A stretch of DNA of 64,000 bases from Mitsuaria sp. PDC51 (lineage in GTDB: Bacteria; Pseudomonadota; Gammaproteobacteria; Burkholderiales; Burkholderiaceae_C): positions 1,922,001 through 1,986,000 of the forward strand of contig NZ_FOZE01000001.1 of the NCBI RefSeq assembly GCF_900113225.1, written 5' to 3'. The notes under the pieces are model-generated. The model had not been told where the DNA came from and made no database searches. It worked only from the letters and a program-made list of their open reading frames with translations. How positions within the stretch are numbered: the stretch's first letter is position 1; each line of letters opens with the position of its first letter. The translations under genes were made by a program, and so were the position numbers. This document shows positions 28,079 to 37,308 of the stretch, piece by piece.

Positions 28079-31000
28079 TCAGGGAGACGCCTCGGGAAGG
28101 GCATCGCCGATGAGGGCGAGGTTCTGGATCGCCGCCAGCGCCCATTGCGCGGCGTCGTTGGTGCTCAGGCCGGGCGCCTCGACCACCGGGCGGAGCACGG
28201 CGGGACCATCGACGCGCCGCGTCGCCAGCGGCCCGGAGCGGGGATCGCTCAGGAACTCGCGCCAGGCGCGTTGCGCCAGGGCCGGATCGCGGCGGCGCCA
28301 TGCCGCGTAGGCGGTCAGGCGCGAGTGCCCCACGTACAGCGCCCGGGCCCCGCCGTGCGGCGCGCCCAGCGCGCGGCGCTGTTCCTCGACCGGCGCGTTG
28401 AAGAGCGCGCAGTACTGCAGCCAGGCGTCCTCGAAGCCCGGCACGTCGACCAGCGCGATGAGATCGGCCACCATCTCCGTCAGCCCGAACACCGCGCTCA
28501 GATGGCTCGCGCCGACGCGCCCGCCCGAGACATCGATCAACGCGCCGGTCTCGAGTTCATAACCCGCGGTGGCGGCGCTGAAGAAGCCATGCGGCATCGC
28601 GGCGACGCTCTGCATGCCGCGTCGGATGCGGTCGCGCCAGCGCGGGTCGCCGCTGCGTTCCCACTCGGTCAGCCAGTTGGCCAGCAGCGCGCCCCAGTCG
28701 GTGCCGACGCCGAGCAGCCCGTCGCCGGCACCGCTCGGCCGCGCGCCCAGCTTGCGTCCGGGATCGAGCGTGATCAGCGTGCGGTCCGCGTCGCGCAGCG
28801 CGTGCAGCACGTCGCCGATGCGTTCGTCGGCGGTGAGGTAGTGGTAGTGGCGACGGTAGGCGGCGGTGCTGATGCGCAGCTGCTTGGCGCTGTCGCTCCA
28901 GTGCAGCACGCCGTGCCGCGTGCCCAGGCCCTGGAAGCGGCCGAGGTGGTAGGTGTCGACCTCGCTGGTGTGGCGCACCATCGCCTCCGCGAAGCGGAAG
29001 ATGTCCGCCCGCCCGCTGCGAAGGAAGGCGGACCAGAGCCACAGGTCGGGCGAGAGCTCCGAGTTGTCCCAGGCGAAGCCGCCCACGTCGTAGCGCCACT
29101 CGTGGCGGTCCTCGTCATAGGTGTGGCGGATGTCGCCGTGATCCCAGAAGCCGGTCCAGCGACGTTGCTCCGCCTCGCGCCGGTAGAAGTCGAAGAGGCT
29201 GTCGAGCCGGTCCTCGATCGCGGCCTTGGCCGGCGTGCCGCGGTCGGGCAGCGACCACAGCGGGCCGAAGACCTGCGTGTCGAGGTAGCGGCGCGGCGCG
29301 GCCACGAGCCGCGGCGGCGTCTGCACCAGCCGCGCCAGCTGCAGCAGGCGCTCGCGCGATGGCGTCGCGGCCAGCGCGAAGAGCGTGATCTCGTGGCTGC
29401 GGCCGACGCCCACCGCGGTGTCGAAGCCCGGCTCGTAGTCCTCGTAGGTCAGCTCGAGGCCCTGGCGCTGCTGCTCGAAGGTGTCTTGCCCGAGGCCGTC
29501 GTGGTAAGGCCGCAGGTCCATCGCCGGCGCGTCGGGGCTGTGCCACCACAGCCGCACCTGCGCCGTGTCGGTGTGGGCGCCGCGCACCTCCAGCTGCGCC
29601 GGATGGCGCTGCCAGAAGTCGCGCAGTCCGAAGGCCAGGCCACCGCCCGGGCCGCCCACGTAGCCCAGGCCGGCGGCGCGCGCGCCGTCGGCGGCATGGA
29701 TCCAGGTGTGGCCCGGCCGCGTGCGCTTGCGGATCTGGAAGGCATCCGGCGAGTGCTGGGTGAGGCTGAAGTCGCCCCAGGCGGGGATGTGATCCTGGAG
29801 CTCGCGCACCGTCCGCTGCCAGGTGCTGTCGGGCGGGCAGGCGCGGCCCTCGAGCTGCGCGGCGCGGACCTCGGCGCCGGGGTCGCGGCGCAGCCCGGTG
29901 AGGCCGCGCACGGCCTCGGCCCACAGGCCCGCGTCCGGGCCCTCGGCCGCGCCGGCGAAACGCAGGTGACGGTCATGCAGCGGGTCGCGCAGCGGCACGT
30001 CGGCGATGAGGCCGAGGCCGCGCGGGAAGTCGCGCTGCGGATCGCCGTCGAAGACCCAGCTGTGCATGATGCGCAGCGCGTCGCCGCCGGCGTACAGGTA
30101 GAGCCGCAGGTCGAAGGGCAGCCACGCGCGCGCGGCGGCATCGGCAGCGGAGCCGGTGGCCGTGGTGCTGGTGGCTGTGGCCGTTGCGGTATCGGTGGCA
30201 GTGTCCGGGAGCACGCGATGGCGGCCGCGCAAGCGCAGCACCGCGCGGTGCGGCCCGCGCTGCTCGATGTCGACGGTCTCCACCTCGCCGCAGCTGCGCC
30301 GCGTGCGGCGCCTCGGCCCTTCGTCATCGGGCGCGTCGTCGGCATCGGCCACCAGGCGCAGCTCGCGCAGGAGGTCGACGCCGCCGCGCGTGATCGAGGC
30401 CACCAGCGTGGCGCCGCGCCGCGGCACGGTGCAGCGGATGACGCCGGTGTCGACGATCACCGCATCGGCCGTCTCCTCCACGCGCAGCGGCGGGATGGGC
30501 GAGGGCGCTGTCTTGCCGGGTGGCAGCGCAACGATGCGCCAGGCTTTGGTGGCCTCGCCCGGCGGCGTCAAGGCGGGCGGCAACGCATGGCCGGACCACT
30601 TCAACGAGCCGTCGGGCCACCAGGCCAGCGGCCAGCCTTGCAGCGCGTGCAGCCGACCCTCGCTGTCCCGCAGCGCAAAGGCCTGGCCGCGCCGCACCTC
30701 GCCGCGCGGCCATGGCCAGCCCCAGTCCGTGCCGGCATGCCCGGTCGGCGCCGCGCCGTCCAGCCAGCGCAGCGCTTGCGGGTCGAGGTCGTGCGGCAGC
30801 GGCGTCGGCGCCGCCTGGGTAGCGGGGCGGTCCCACGCGTCCGACGGGGACCGGGGGAGCGCGCGGGGCGGGGCGGGCAGGGCCGTCCCGCCGGTACCGG
30901 CTGGCGTGCTTGCCGCGGTGGCGGCTGTCGCGGCCGCGGCGGCGCTGGACAGCGCCAGCAGGGCAGGGCCCCGCAGCAGGTGGCGTCGGCTGATCGGCAT
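28079..31000 (-). CDS. Exo-rhamnogalacturonan lyase family protein (PcRGLX/YetA-like)
   Basis: Large exported protein of 973 aa. The N-terminus carries a twin-arginine signal (ISRRHLLRGPALLAL), then an Ala/Thr-rich stretch. The body fits the PcRGLX/YetA architecture: an N-terminal RIFT-barrel region (RGQAFALRDSEGRLHALQGW), a central beta-sandwich, and a C-terminal alpha/alpha toroid (from about residue 590; WDHGDIRHTYDEDRHEWRYD, HWSDSAKQLR). Known members release disaccharides from rhamnogalacturonan I. An Asp/Thr/Ala repeat (about 265-285) looks like a recent low-complexity insert. It starts 3 bp after the TonB-receptor stop. Family placement is by pattern recognition. Confidence 0.65.
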   Translation of the reverse strand: MPISRRHLLRGPALLALSSAAAAATAATAASTPAGTGGTALPAPPRALPRSPSDAWDRPATQAAPTPLPHDLDPQALRWLDGAAPTGHAGTDWGWPWPRGEVRRGQAFALRDSEGRLHALQGWPLAWWPDGSLKWSGHALPPALTPPGEATKAWRIVALPPGKTAPSPIPPLRVEETADAVIVDTGVIRCTVPRRGATLVASITRGGVDLLRELRLVADADDAPDDEGPRRRTRRSCGEVETVDIEQRGPHRAVLRLRGRHRVLPDTATDTATATATSTTATGSAADAAARAWLPFDLRLYLYAGGDALRIMHSWVFDGDPQRDFPRGLGLIADVPLRDPLHDRHLRFAGAAEGPDAGLWAEAVRGLTGLRRDPGAEVRAAQLEGRACPPDSTWQRTVRELQDHIPAWGDFSLTQHSPDAFQIRKRTRPGHTWIHAADGARAAGLGYVGGPGGGLAFGLRDFWQRHPAQLEVRGAHTDTAQVRLWWHSPDAPAMDLRPYHDGLGQDTFEQQRQGLELTYEDYEPGFDTAVGVGRSHEITLFALAATPSRERLLQLARLVQTPPRLVAAPRRYLDTQVFGPLWSLPDRGTPAKAAIEDRLDSLFDFYRREAEQRRWTGFWDHGDIRHTYDEDRHEWRYDVGGFAWDNSELSPDLWLWSAFLRSGRADIFRFAEAMVRHTSEVDTYHLGRFQGLGTRHGVLHWSDSAKQLRISTAAYRRHYHYLTADERIGDVLHALRDADRTLITLDPGRKLGARPSGAGDGLLGVGTDWGALLANWLTEWERSGDPRWRDRIRRGMQSVAAMPHGFFSAATAGYELETGALIDVSGGRVGASHLSAVFGLTEMVADLIALVDVPGFEDAWLQYCALFNAPVEEQRRALGAPHGGARALYVGHSRLTAYAAWRRRDPALAQRAWREFLSDPRSGPLATRRVDGPAVLRPVVEAPGLSTNDAAQWALAAIQNLALIGDALPEASP

Positions 31001-31003
31001 GGC

Positions 31004-33331
31004 TCAGCGGAAGGCGTAGCCGAGAGTGACGCCGACGGTGCGAGGATCGCCGACGTAACCGATCACCGTGCTGCCGCCATTGAGCCGGGTGTAGTACAGC
31101 TTGTTGAAGGCGTTCGTGATCCAGAGCGCCGCGTCCCAGTCGCCGTCGGCGCCGGGGCGTTTCACGCCGAGCGTGAAGGCCGCCAGGCCGTAGCCCGGCA
31201 CGCGGGCGGACGCGGCGTTGTCGACCGAGCCGTAGGTCCAGCCGCGGTAGGTGTAGCGCGCGGAGGCGTAGGGCTTGAAGTCGCCCTGCGACCAGTTGTA
31301 GCGCGCCGACAGCGCGAGCACCTGCTTGGGCGCGTTGAACACGCGCTGGCCGGTGAGGTCGCAGAAGGTGGCGGTGATCTCGGGCGGGCACAGCGCGCGG
31401 CGGTAATCCGTGTAGCGTGCATCGTTGACGATGCCGCTCAGCACCACGTCCAGCCGCTCCAGCGGCTGCGCCCGCAGCGCCACTTCCACGCCCTGGCTGC
31501 GGTAGTCGCCCGCGTTCATCAGGTAGCTGGTGGCGTTGGCATCGTCGTAGGCCTGCGTCTGGAAGTCGCTCACCTGCGTGCGGAACACGTCGGCCTGCAG
31601 CGTCAGCCGGTCCGGCACCAGCGCGCCGATCACGCCGATCTCCACGTTGCGCGTGGTCTCGGGCTTGAGCAGCAGCGTGTCGAGACCGGCTTTCTTGGCC
31701 GCGCCCGCGGACACATTGATGCCACCGGCCTTGCGGCCGTAGCCGTAGGACAGGTAGCTGCTCCAGTCGTCGTCGATCTGGAGCTTCAGGCTGGCCGACG
31801 CGGACGGCAGCACCTTGTGCACGCGCAGGTCGCCGGAATCGAAGGCGGCGCGGTTGAGCCGCACGAAGCTCGCGTCGCGATCGTTGTAGGTGGTGCGCGC
31901 GCCGAGCTGCAGGTCCAGCCGGTCGCTCAGGTGGAAGGTGCCGCGGCCGTAGGCCGAGCTCATCTCGTCTTCCAGATGCCCGTTGCGGACGATGTCCAGG
32001 CCCTTGAAGCCGTTGCCCGCGTAGGTGTTGACGATGTCCGTGCTGGCGTAGCGGGTGTGGGCCTCGGTGTCCTGGTTGTCGCGGAAGTAGCTCAGGCCCA
32101 CGACGTAGTCGAAGAACTCGCCGCGCGGCGACTCCAGGCGCAGGTCCTGGGTGAAGGTCGAGTCGTCCACCGCCGTGCCGCTGTTGGCGTAGATGCGCAC
32201 GCTGAGCTCGTCGGCGAACTGCGGGACGTAGCGGTAATGGCGCCAGGCCGTGACCGAGCGGAACTTGTAGCCGCCGTCCAGCTTCCAGTTGGCCTCGGCG
32301 GACACGCCGCCCTGCTCGGCGGCGGTGGTCGTGACGTCGTCGACGATGGTCTCGCGGCCGCCGGCCACGTAGCTCGCGCCGATCTTGCGCGCCGTGGCCG
32401 GGAAGCTGTCCGCCACCGACTTGTAGACGCGGGCCGGCGTGGCCGATTCGGCGCCGTAGTCCGCGGTCAGCTTCAACTCGAAGCTGGCGCTGGGCCGCAG
32501 CAGCACCTGCGCGCGCAGGCCCTTGCGCTCGTAGCCGTTGAGGTGGCCGCCGTCGGCGAGGTTCTTCACCGCGCCGTCGCTGTGCGCGTACAGCGCCGTG
32601 ACGCGGTAGGCGGCGCTGTCGCTGAGCGGTCCCGACAAGGCCGCCGTCAGCTTGGACGTGTTGCGCTCCGCATACGAGACGCTGACCGCGCCCTCGCGCT
32701 GGAAGGACGGGCCCTTGGTGTGGATGTCGATCGCGCCGCCGGTCGCGTTCTGGCCGAACACGGTGCCGCTCGGGCCCTTGAACACGTCGACGTAATCGAT
32801 GTCGGTCAGCGAGCGGATGATGCCCGGCCGCGGGAAGTAGACGTTGTCCACATAGGTCGCCACGCTGCTGGGCATGCCGATGTTCTGGTCGCCGCTGGTC
32901 TGCCCGCCGCCGTCGCCCACGCCGCGGATCGTGAGCTGCGTGTCATTCGAATCGGTGCTTTGGATGTAGAGGCCCGGCACCACGTACTGCAGGTCCTGGA
33001 TGTCCTCGACATGCAGCTCGGCCAGCGACTCGCCGCGCACGCGCGAGACGGCCGAGGCGGGGCGCTGCGGATGCTGCTCCTTCTTCGCGCGGCCGGTGAC
33101 CTGCACCGCGTCGAGCTCGGTGACGTTGGCGGTGGCTCTGGCCGTGTTGCTGTCGTTGACGGTGGTGTTCAGCTTGGCGCTGGCATTGGCACCGGCAGTG
33201 ACATTGGCGTTGGCGTTGGCGTTGTCGCTGGACGCGGCGGCCTGTGCCGCATGGGCGCCCAGCAGGAGGCCGGCGGCGCACAGGGCCGCGACGAGGGGAG
33301 GACGCGAAAGGGAGGGGACGGGAATCGACAT
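31004..33331 (-). CDS. TonB-dependent receptor, probably for pectin fragments
   Basis: Outer-membrane active transporter of 775 aa. Signal peptide (PPLVAALCAAGLLLGAHAAQ), then an Asn/Ala/Thr-rich linker (about residues 33-70), a TonB-box-like LDAVQVTG, a plug domain (residues about 85-210, with GGAIDIHTKG), and a 22-strand barrel ending in aromatic LGYAFR. The Asn/Ala linker is unusual and has no visible function. Position in front of rhamnogalacturonan lyases suggests uptake of their oligosaccharide products; sequence alone does not exclude a siderophore role. A 12-base palindrome lies 67 bp upstream. Confidence 0.87.
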   Translation of the reverse strand: MSIPVPSLSRPPLVAALCAAGLLLGAHAAQAAASSDNANANANVTAGANASAKLNTTVNDSNTARATANVTELDAVQVTGRAKKEQHPQRPASAVSRVRGESLAELHVEDIQDLQYVVPGLYIQSTDSNDTQLTIRGVGDGGGQTSGDQNIGMPSSVATYVDNVYFPRPGIIRSLTDIDYVDVFKGPSGTVFGQNATGGAIDIHTKGPSFQREGAVSVSYAERNTSKLTAALSGPLSDSAAYRVTALYAHSDGAVKNLADGGHLNGYERKGLRAQVLLRPSASFELKLTADYGAESATPARVYKSVADSFPATARKIGASYVAGGRETIVDDVTTTAAEQGGVSAEANWKLDGGYKFRSVTAWRHYRYVPQFADELSVRIYANSGTAVDDSTFTQDLRLESPRGEFFDYVVGLSYFRDNQDTEAHTRYASTDIVNTYAGNGFKGLDIVRNGHLEDEMSSAYGRGTFHLSDRLDLQLGARTTYNDRDASFVRLNRAAFDSGDLRVHKVLPSASASLKLQIDDDWSSYLSYGYGRKAGGINVSAGAAKKAGLDTLLLKPETTRNVEIGVIGALVPDRLTLQADVFRTQVSDFQTQAYDDANATSYLMNAGDYRSQGVEVALRAQPLERLDVVLSGIVNDARYTDYRRALCPPEITATFCDLTGQRVFNAPKQVLALSARYNWSQGDFKPYASARYTYRGWTYGSVDNAASARVPGYGLAAFTLGVKRPGADGDWDAALWITNAFNKLYYTRLNGGSTVIGYVGDPRTVGVTLGYAFR

Positions 33332-33356
33332 GGGGGACCTGGGTTCTTGTTGTGGA

Positions 33357-33391
33357 AAAAGACGAAAAAGACGAAAGAGATGAATGAGACG
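33357..33391. repeat. GACGAAAAA-type short direct repeats
   Basis: Purine-rich tandem units GACGAAAAA, GACGAAAGA and GATGAATGA occupy the leader of the receptor gene, which on the mRNA strand is a pyrimidine-rich tract. They sit between the palindrome and the ATG and may mark a strain-variable microsatellite affecting expression. Confidence 0.45.
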
Positions 33392-33397
33392 AGGGGC

Positions 33398-33409
33398 GAC
33401 AACGTTGTC
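33398..33409. promoter_or_regulatory. Perfect palindrome, candidate LacI-type operator
   Basis: GACAACGTTGTC is a perfect 12-base palindrome with the central CG typical of LacI/GalR-family operators. It lies between the DUF6250-like gene and the receptor gene, upstream of the receptor ATG. It probably controls the receptor-lyase-esterase transcript. No LacI-family gene is in the window, so the regulator must be elsewhere. Confidence 0.5.
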
Positions 33410-33467
33410 ACGACGGCGCGAAGGATTCGTGGAAGCGGCGTCGCGACGGCGCGGGCGGGAGGACTGT

Positions 33468-34277
33468 TCAGAGCCGCAGGACGCGGAAATCCTTGATCCG
33501 CAGATGGCTGGCCGTGGTGCGCAGCGCGAGCCAGCCGTGGCGGTACGGCGCGGGATCCGTCCACGCGAACACCAGCTGCTCATCGGCGAGAACACGGAGC
33601 TCGGCCGCCTGGCCCGGCGACGCGCGCGACTGGATGCGCAGACGCACCGCCTCGCCGTCCTTCAAGCGCGCGAACGCGGGCGGCGCGCCGAGGCGGTCGT
33701 CGGCGGTGGCCAGCGACGGGTCGGCATAGCCGGCGACCTGCGGCCTGGCGGCGGTGCCGTCATAGCGGCGCAGGCGGGTGCTGCGGTTGCCGTTGGCGCC
33801 GAAGCCGAGGTAATAGAGGCGCAGCGCGTCGTAGCTGGCGAGCGCGCCGTCGGCCTGCCGCGCGCCGGGATCGCCGCCCTCGGCGGTGGTGGCGTTCCAG
33901 AACAGGTTGAGGTCGGACACCCGGTCCGGCAGGCCCGGGAACGACGCCTTGAGCGGCGTCGCGGTGAGCTGGATCTCGTAATCGCCGCTGAAGGGCTGGC
34001 GATACCAGAGCGTCAGTCCGGCGCTCGCCTGCAGGTCCAGCACGCCGTCCTCGGCGCGCACGAGGCTGTCGGGCGCCTGCCGCTCGATGCGCCAGGCGCT
34101 GGTGCCGTGGCGGAAGTCGTCCGACGCCAGCACCGTGCCGGGCGCTTCCTGGGCGTGGGCGGCCAGGCTCGCGAGTCCCAGCAGCCATGCGACGGCGCGG
34201 GACGGGCGGTGGATCTCTTCCTGGTGCGGCGCATGCGCAGGGGCCGGGCCGCGGCCCTTCGCGCTCAACGGGTGCAT
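33468..34277 (-). CDS. Secreted DUF6250-like protein of the pectin locus
   Basis: Predicted exported protein of 269 aa. The hydrophobic signal segment (AVAWLLGLASLAAHAQ) is preceded by an unusually long hydrophilic stretch, so the true start is uncertain; ATG 34277 is the only clear candidate and lacks a ribosome binding site. The mature part looks like a concanavalin/jelly-roll fold: DDFRHGTSAWRIE, FSGDYEIQLTATP, LNLFWNATT, FAWTDPAPYRHGWLALRTT. Similar proteins accompany rhamnogalacturonan degradation genes. A carbohydrate-binding or accessory lyase role is inferred. It is first in the minus-strand cluster, 136 bp before the receptor gene. Confidence 0.55.
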   Translation of the reverse strand: MHPLSAKGRGPAPAHAPHQEEIHRPSRAVAWLLGLASLAAHAQEAPGTVLASDDFRHGTSAWRIERQAPDSLVRAEDGVLDLQASAGLTLWYRQPFSGDYEIQLTATPLKASFPGLPDRVSDLNLFWNATTAEGGDPGARQADGALASYDALRLYYLGFGANGNRSTRLRRYDGTAARPQVAGYADPSLATADDRLGAPPAFARLKDGEAVRLRIQSRASPGQAAELRVLADEQLVFAWTDPAPYRHGWLALRTTASHLRIKDFRVLRL

Positions 34278-34542
34278 CGGTGATTCAAGGCGTGGTGACA
34301 GGACAGGGCGCGACTATGTTGGCCGGCCTCCCGCCCCGGCAAATGCGAAATCCCGCCAGCCACATGCCGATTTCGTGCTTGCCCATCGATGGGCGTGACG
34401 CTCGCGCCCGACGACACGCGCCCATGCACCGCGGCCTGCGCCTGCTCGCGCCACCCGATATCGATATGCGGGAATCTTGCTTCGCGCCACCGGTCCGCCT
34501 GCCTACGCTTCGCGCCAACTCGTCATGACAGGTTGGACCTGG

Positions 34543-35301
34543 ATGAAACCGAACACGGCCGAACTCATCGCGCTGCCCAGCGCGCCCCTGCATGCGCAGG
34601 TCAAGAACACCCTGCGCGCCCGGATCCTGGACGGCACCTACGCGCCGCTGTCCCAGTTGCCGTCCGAGAGCGAACTCGGCGCCGCCTTCGGCGTCAGCCG
34701 CATCACGCTGCGCCAGGCGCTGGGTGCGCTGCAGCGCGAAGGGCTGATCTACACGCTGCAGGGCAAGGGCAGCTTCGTCTCCCGGCCCAAGGCCTTCCAG
34801 AACGTCAGCAGCCTGATGGGCTTCGCCGAGTCCATGTCGGCCCAGGGCCACGAGGTGCTCAACCAGCTGCGCGGCCTGCGCTTCGTCGCGGCCGAGCGCG
34901 AGGTCGCCCGGCGCCTCGGCCTGGAGGACGGCGCGCCGGTGGCCGAGATCCGGCGCGTGCGGCTGCTCGACCGCGCGCCGGTGTCGCTGGAGCTCACCTA
35001 CGTGCCGGCCGCGATCGGCCGCAAGCTCGCCCAGGCCGACCTGGTCACCCGCGACATCTTCCTGATCCTCGAGAACGAATGCGGCCTGCCGCTGGGCCAC
35101 GCCGACATGAAGATCGACGCGACGCTCGCCGACGCCGAGCTGGCCGAGGCGCTCGGCATGAGCGAAGGCGCGCCGGTGCTGCGCATCGAGCGGCTCACGC
35201 ACGACGCGCAGGGGCGCCCGATCGACTTCGAATACCTCCACTTCCGGGCCGACGCCTTCCAGTACCGGCTGCGCGTCGACCGTCACCGCCAGGAGCGCTG
35301 A
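34543..35301 (+). CDS. GntR family regulator of the UTRA/HutC type
   Basis: Regulator of 252 aa. The N-terminal winged helix-turn-helix is explicit: LPSESELGAAFGVSRITLRQ then ALGALQREGLI. The C-terminal UTRA ligand domain (about residues 95-245) contains LERLT-like and FEYLHFRADAF segments. Its stop is immediately followed by the ATG of the flavoprotein gene, so it heads the operon and likely autoregulates it in response to the imported substrate. ATG 34543 is chosen for homology at MKPNTAELIALPSAPLHAQV; ATG 34525 would add six residues. Confidence 0.87.
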   Translation: MKPNTAELIALPSAPLHAQVKNTLRARILDGTYAPLSQLPSESELGAAFGVSRITLRQALGALQREGLIYTLQGKGSFVSRPKAFQNVSSLMGFAESMSAQGHEVLNQLRGLRFVAAEREVARRLGLEDGAPVAEIRRVRLLDRAPVSLELTYVPAAIGRKLAQADLVTRDIFLILENECGLPLGHADMKIDATLADAELAEALGMSEGAPVLRIERLTHDAQGRPIDFEYLHFRADAFQYRLRVDRHRQER

Positions 35302-37050
35302 ATGCAGACCTTCGAACATGAATACGACGTGGTCGTCGTCGGCGGTGGCACCGCCGGACCGATGGCGGCCGTCAAGGCCAAGCAGGCGAATCCGGCGCTG
35401 CGCGTGCTGCTGCTGGAGAAGGCCAACGTCAAGCGCAGCGGCGCGATCTCCATGGGCATGGACGGCCTCAACAACGCCGTCATCCCCGGCCACGCCACGC
35501 CGGAGCAGTACGTGCGCGAGATCACCATCGCCAACGACGGCATCGTCAACCAGAAGACGGTGATGGCCTACGCGCAGGGCAGCTTCGCGATGATCGAGGA
35601 GCTGGACCGCTGGGGCGTGCGTTTCGAGAAGGACGAGACCGGCGACTACGCCGTGCGCAAGGTCCATCACATGGGCAGCTACGTGCTGCCGATGCCGGAA
35701 GGGCACGACATCAAGAAGGTGCTGTACCGGCAGCTCAAGCGCGCCCGCGTGGAGATCACCAACCGCGTCGTGGCGACGCGGCTGCTCACCGCCGAGGACG
35801 GCCGCATCGCCGGCGTGATGGGCTTCGATTGCCGCACCGCCGACTTCCACGTGATCCGCGCCAGGTCCGTCGTGCTGAGCTGCGGCGCGGCGGGACGGCT
35901 GGGGTTGCCGGCGTCGGGGTATCTCTTCGGCACCTACGAGAACCCCACCAACGCGGGCGACGGCTACGCGATGGCGTACCACGCGGGCGCGGAGCTGTCG
36001 GGCCTGGAGTGCTTCCAGATCAACCCGCTCATCAAGGACTACAACGGCCCGGCCTGCGCCTACGTCACCGGTCCCTTCGGCGGCTACACCACCAACGCCG
36101 AGGGCCAGCGCTTCATCGAATGCGATTACTGGAGCGGCCAGATGATGTGGGAGTTCCACCGTGAGCTGCAGGGCGGCAAGGGCCCGGTGTTCCTGAAGCT
36201 GGACCACCTGGCCGAGGAGACCATCTCCGCCATCGAGACCATCCTGCACACCAACGAGCGGCCCAGCCGCGGCCGCTTCCACGCCGGCCGCGGCACCGAC
36301 TACCGCGAGCGCATGGTCGAGATGCACATCTCCGAGATCGGCCTGTGCAGCGGTCATTCGGCCTCCGGCGTCTGGGTGGACGAGCACGCGCGCACCACCG
36401 TGCCCGGGCTGCACGCCGCCGGCGACATGGCCTGCGTGCCGCACAACTACATGCTGGGCGCCTTCGTCTACGGGAAGCTGGCGGGCGAGAGCAGCGCCCG
36501 CTTCAGCGCGGAGCACGGCCTGGCCGCGGTCGACGCGGGCCAGGTCGAGGACGAGCGCCGCCGCGTCTGGGCGCCGCTGCTGCGCGAGGACGGCCTGCCG
36601 CCCAACCAGGTCGAATACAAGCTGCGCCGCATGGTCAACGACTACCTGCAGCCGCCCAAGGTGACCCGCAAGATGGAGATCGGCCTGGAGCGCTTCGAGG
36701 CCATCCGCGAGGACCTGGATCGGCTCAAGGCGCGCGAGCCCCACGAGCTGATGCGGGCGCTGGAGGTGCATGCCATCCGCGACTGCGCCGAGATGGCCGC
36801 CCGCGCCTCGCTCTACCGCACCGAGAGCCGCTGGGGCCTGTACCACGCGCGCGTCGACTTCCCCGATCGCGACGACGCGCAGTGGTTCTGCCACGCCCAG
36901 CTGATGAAGGACGGGCAGGGCCGGATGGTCAGCTTCAAGCGCGCCATCGAGCCCTACCTCGTCCCCATCGCCGACGCCGACCGCAATGCCTACCGGCAGC
37001 TGCGCATCGCCACGCCCATCGAGGCTCCCACCGAGGCCCTTCCCGCATGA
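35302..37050 (+). CDS. AprA-like FAD-dependent oxidoreductase (fumarate reductase/SDH flavoprotein family)
   Basis: Flavoprotein of 582 aa. The FAD-binding Rossmann motif YDVVVVGGGTAGPMAA opens the protein; HAAGDMACVPHNYMLG is the second FAD-contact block. The substrate-domain pattern (GDGYAMAYHAGAEL; GGYTTNAEG) and the C-terminal helical domain resemble adenylylsulfate reductase alpha subunits more than succinate dehydrogenase. It overlaps, as ATGA, an AprB-like ferredoxin gene that would carry electrons. With the sulfonate/nitrate-type importer downstream this suggests oxidation or reduction of an imported sulfur or oxyanion compound. The substrate is not known. Confidence 0.75.
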   Translation: MQTFEHEYDVVVVGGGTAGPMAAVKAKQANPALRVLLLEKANVKRSGAISMGMDGLNNAVIPGHATPEQYVREITIANDGIVNQKTVMAYAQGSFAMIEELDRWGVRFEKDETGDYAVRKVHHMGSYVLPMPEGHDIKKVLYRQLKRARVEITNRVVATRLLTAEDGRIAGVMGFDCRTADFHVIRARSVVLSCGAAGRLGLPASGYLFGTYENPTNAGDGYAMAYHAGAELSGLECFQINPLIKDYNGPACAYVTGPFGGYTTNAEGQRFIECDYWSGQMMWEFHRELQGGKGPVFLKLDHLAEETISAIETILHTNERPSRGRFHAGRGTDYRERMVEMHISEIGLCSGHSASGVWVDEHARTTVPGLHAAGDMACVPHNYMLGAFVYGKLAGESSARFSAEHGLAAVDAGQVEDERRRVWAPLLREDGLPPNQVEYKLRRMVNDYLQPPKVTRKMEIGLERFEAIREDLDRLKAREPHELMRALEVHAIRDCAEMAARASLYRTESRWGLYHARVDFPDRDDAQWFCHAQLMKDGQGRMVSFKRAIEPYLVPIADADRNAYRQLRIATPIEAPTEALPA

Positions 37051-37292
37051 CCACCATCGCCCCGCTTGCCTTCCATCCCAGCGCCGTCCCGGTGACCGTC
37101 GACGCCGACAAGTGCATCGCCGACAAGGGCTGCACCGTCTGCGTGGACGTGTGTCCGCTCGACGTCCTGGCCATCGACCTGGTCAAGGGCTCGGCCTACA
37201 TGAAGTTCGACGAGTGCTGGTACTGCATGCCCTGCGAGAAGGACTGCCCGACTGGCGCGGTGCGCGTCGACATCCCCTACCTGCTGCGTTGA
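37047..37292 (+). CDS. AprB-like two-[4Fe-4S] ferredoxin
   Basis: Ferredoxin of 81 aa with two cluster motifs: DKCIADKGCTVCVDVCP and CWYCMPCEKDCP. The spacing (an insertion in the first motif and C-W-x-C in the second) is that of the N-terminal domain of adenylylsulfate reductase beta subunit, but the AprB C-terminal tail is absent. It starts inside the flavoprotein stop codon (ATGA), so the two proteins should be made in equal amounts and form an electron-transfer pair. Confidence 0.82.
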   Translation: MTTIAPLAFHPSAVPVTVDADKCIADKGCTVCVDVCPLDVLAIDLVKGSAYMKFDECWYCMPCEKDCPTGAVRVDIPYLLR

Positions 37293-37308
37293 CACCGGAG
37301 AACCCGAG

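Noticed and set aside
28145-33496. A 1783-codon open frame on the plus strand
   Set aside because: It is antisense to the pectin locus, whose minus-strand genes have clear domains. The plus frame is low-complexity (R, A, Q, H, V-rich) with no motifs, as expected when GC-rich codons are read backwards.
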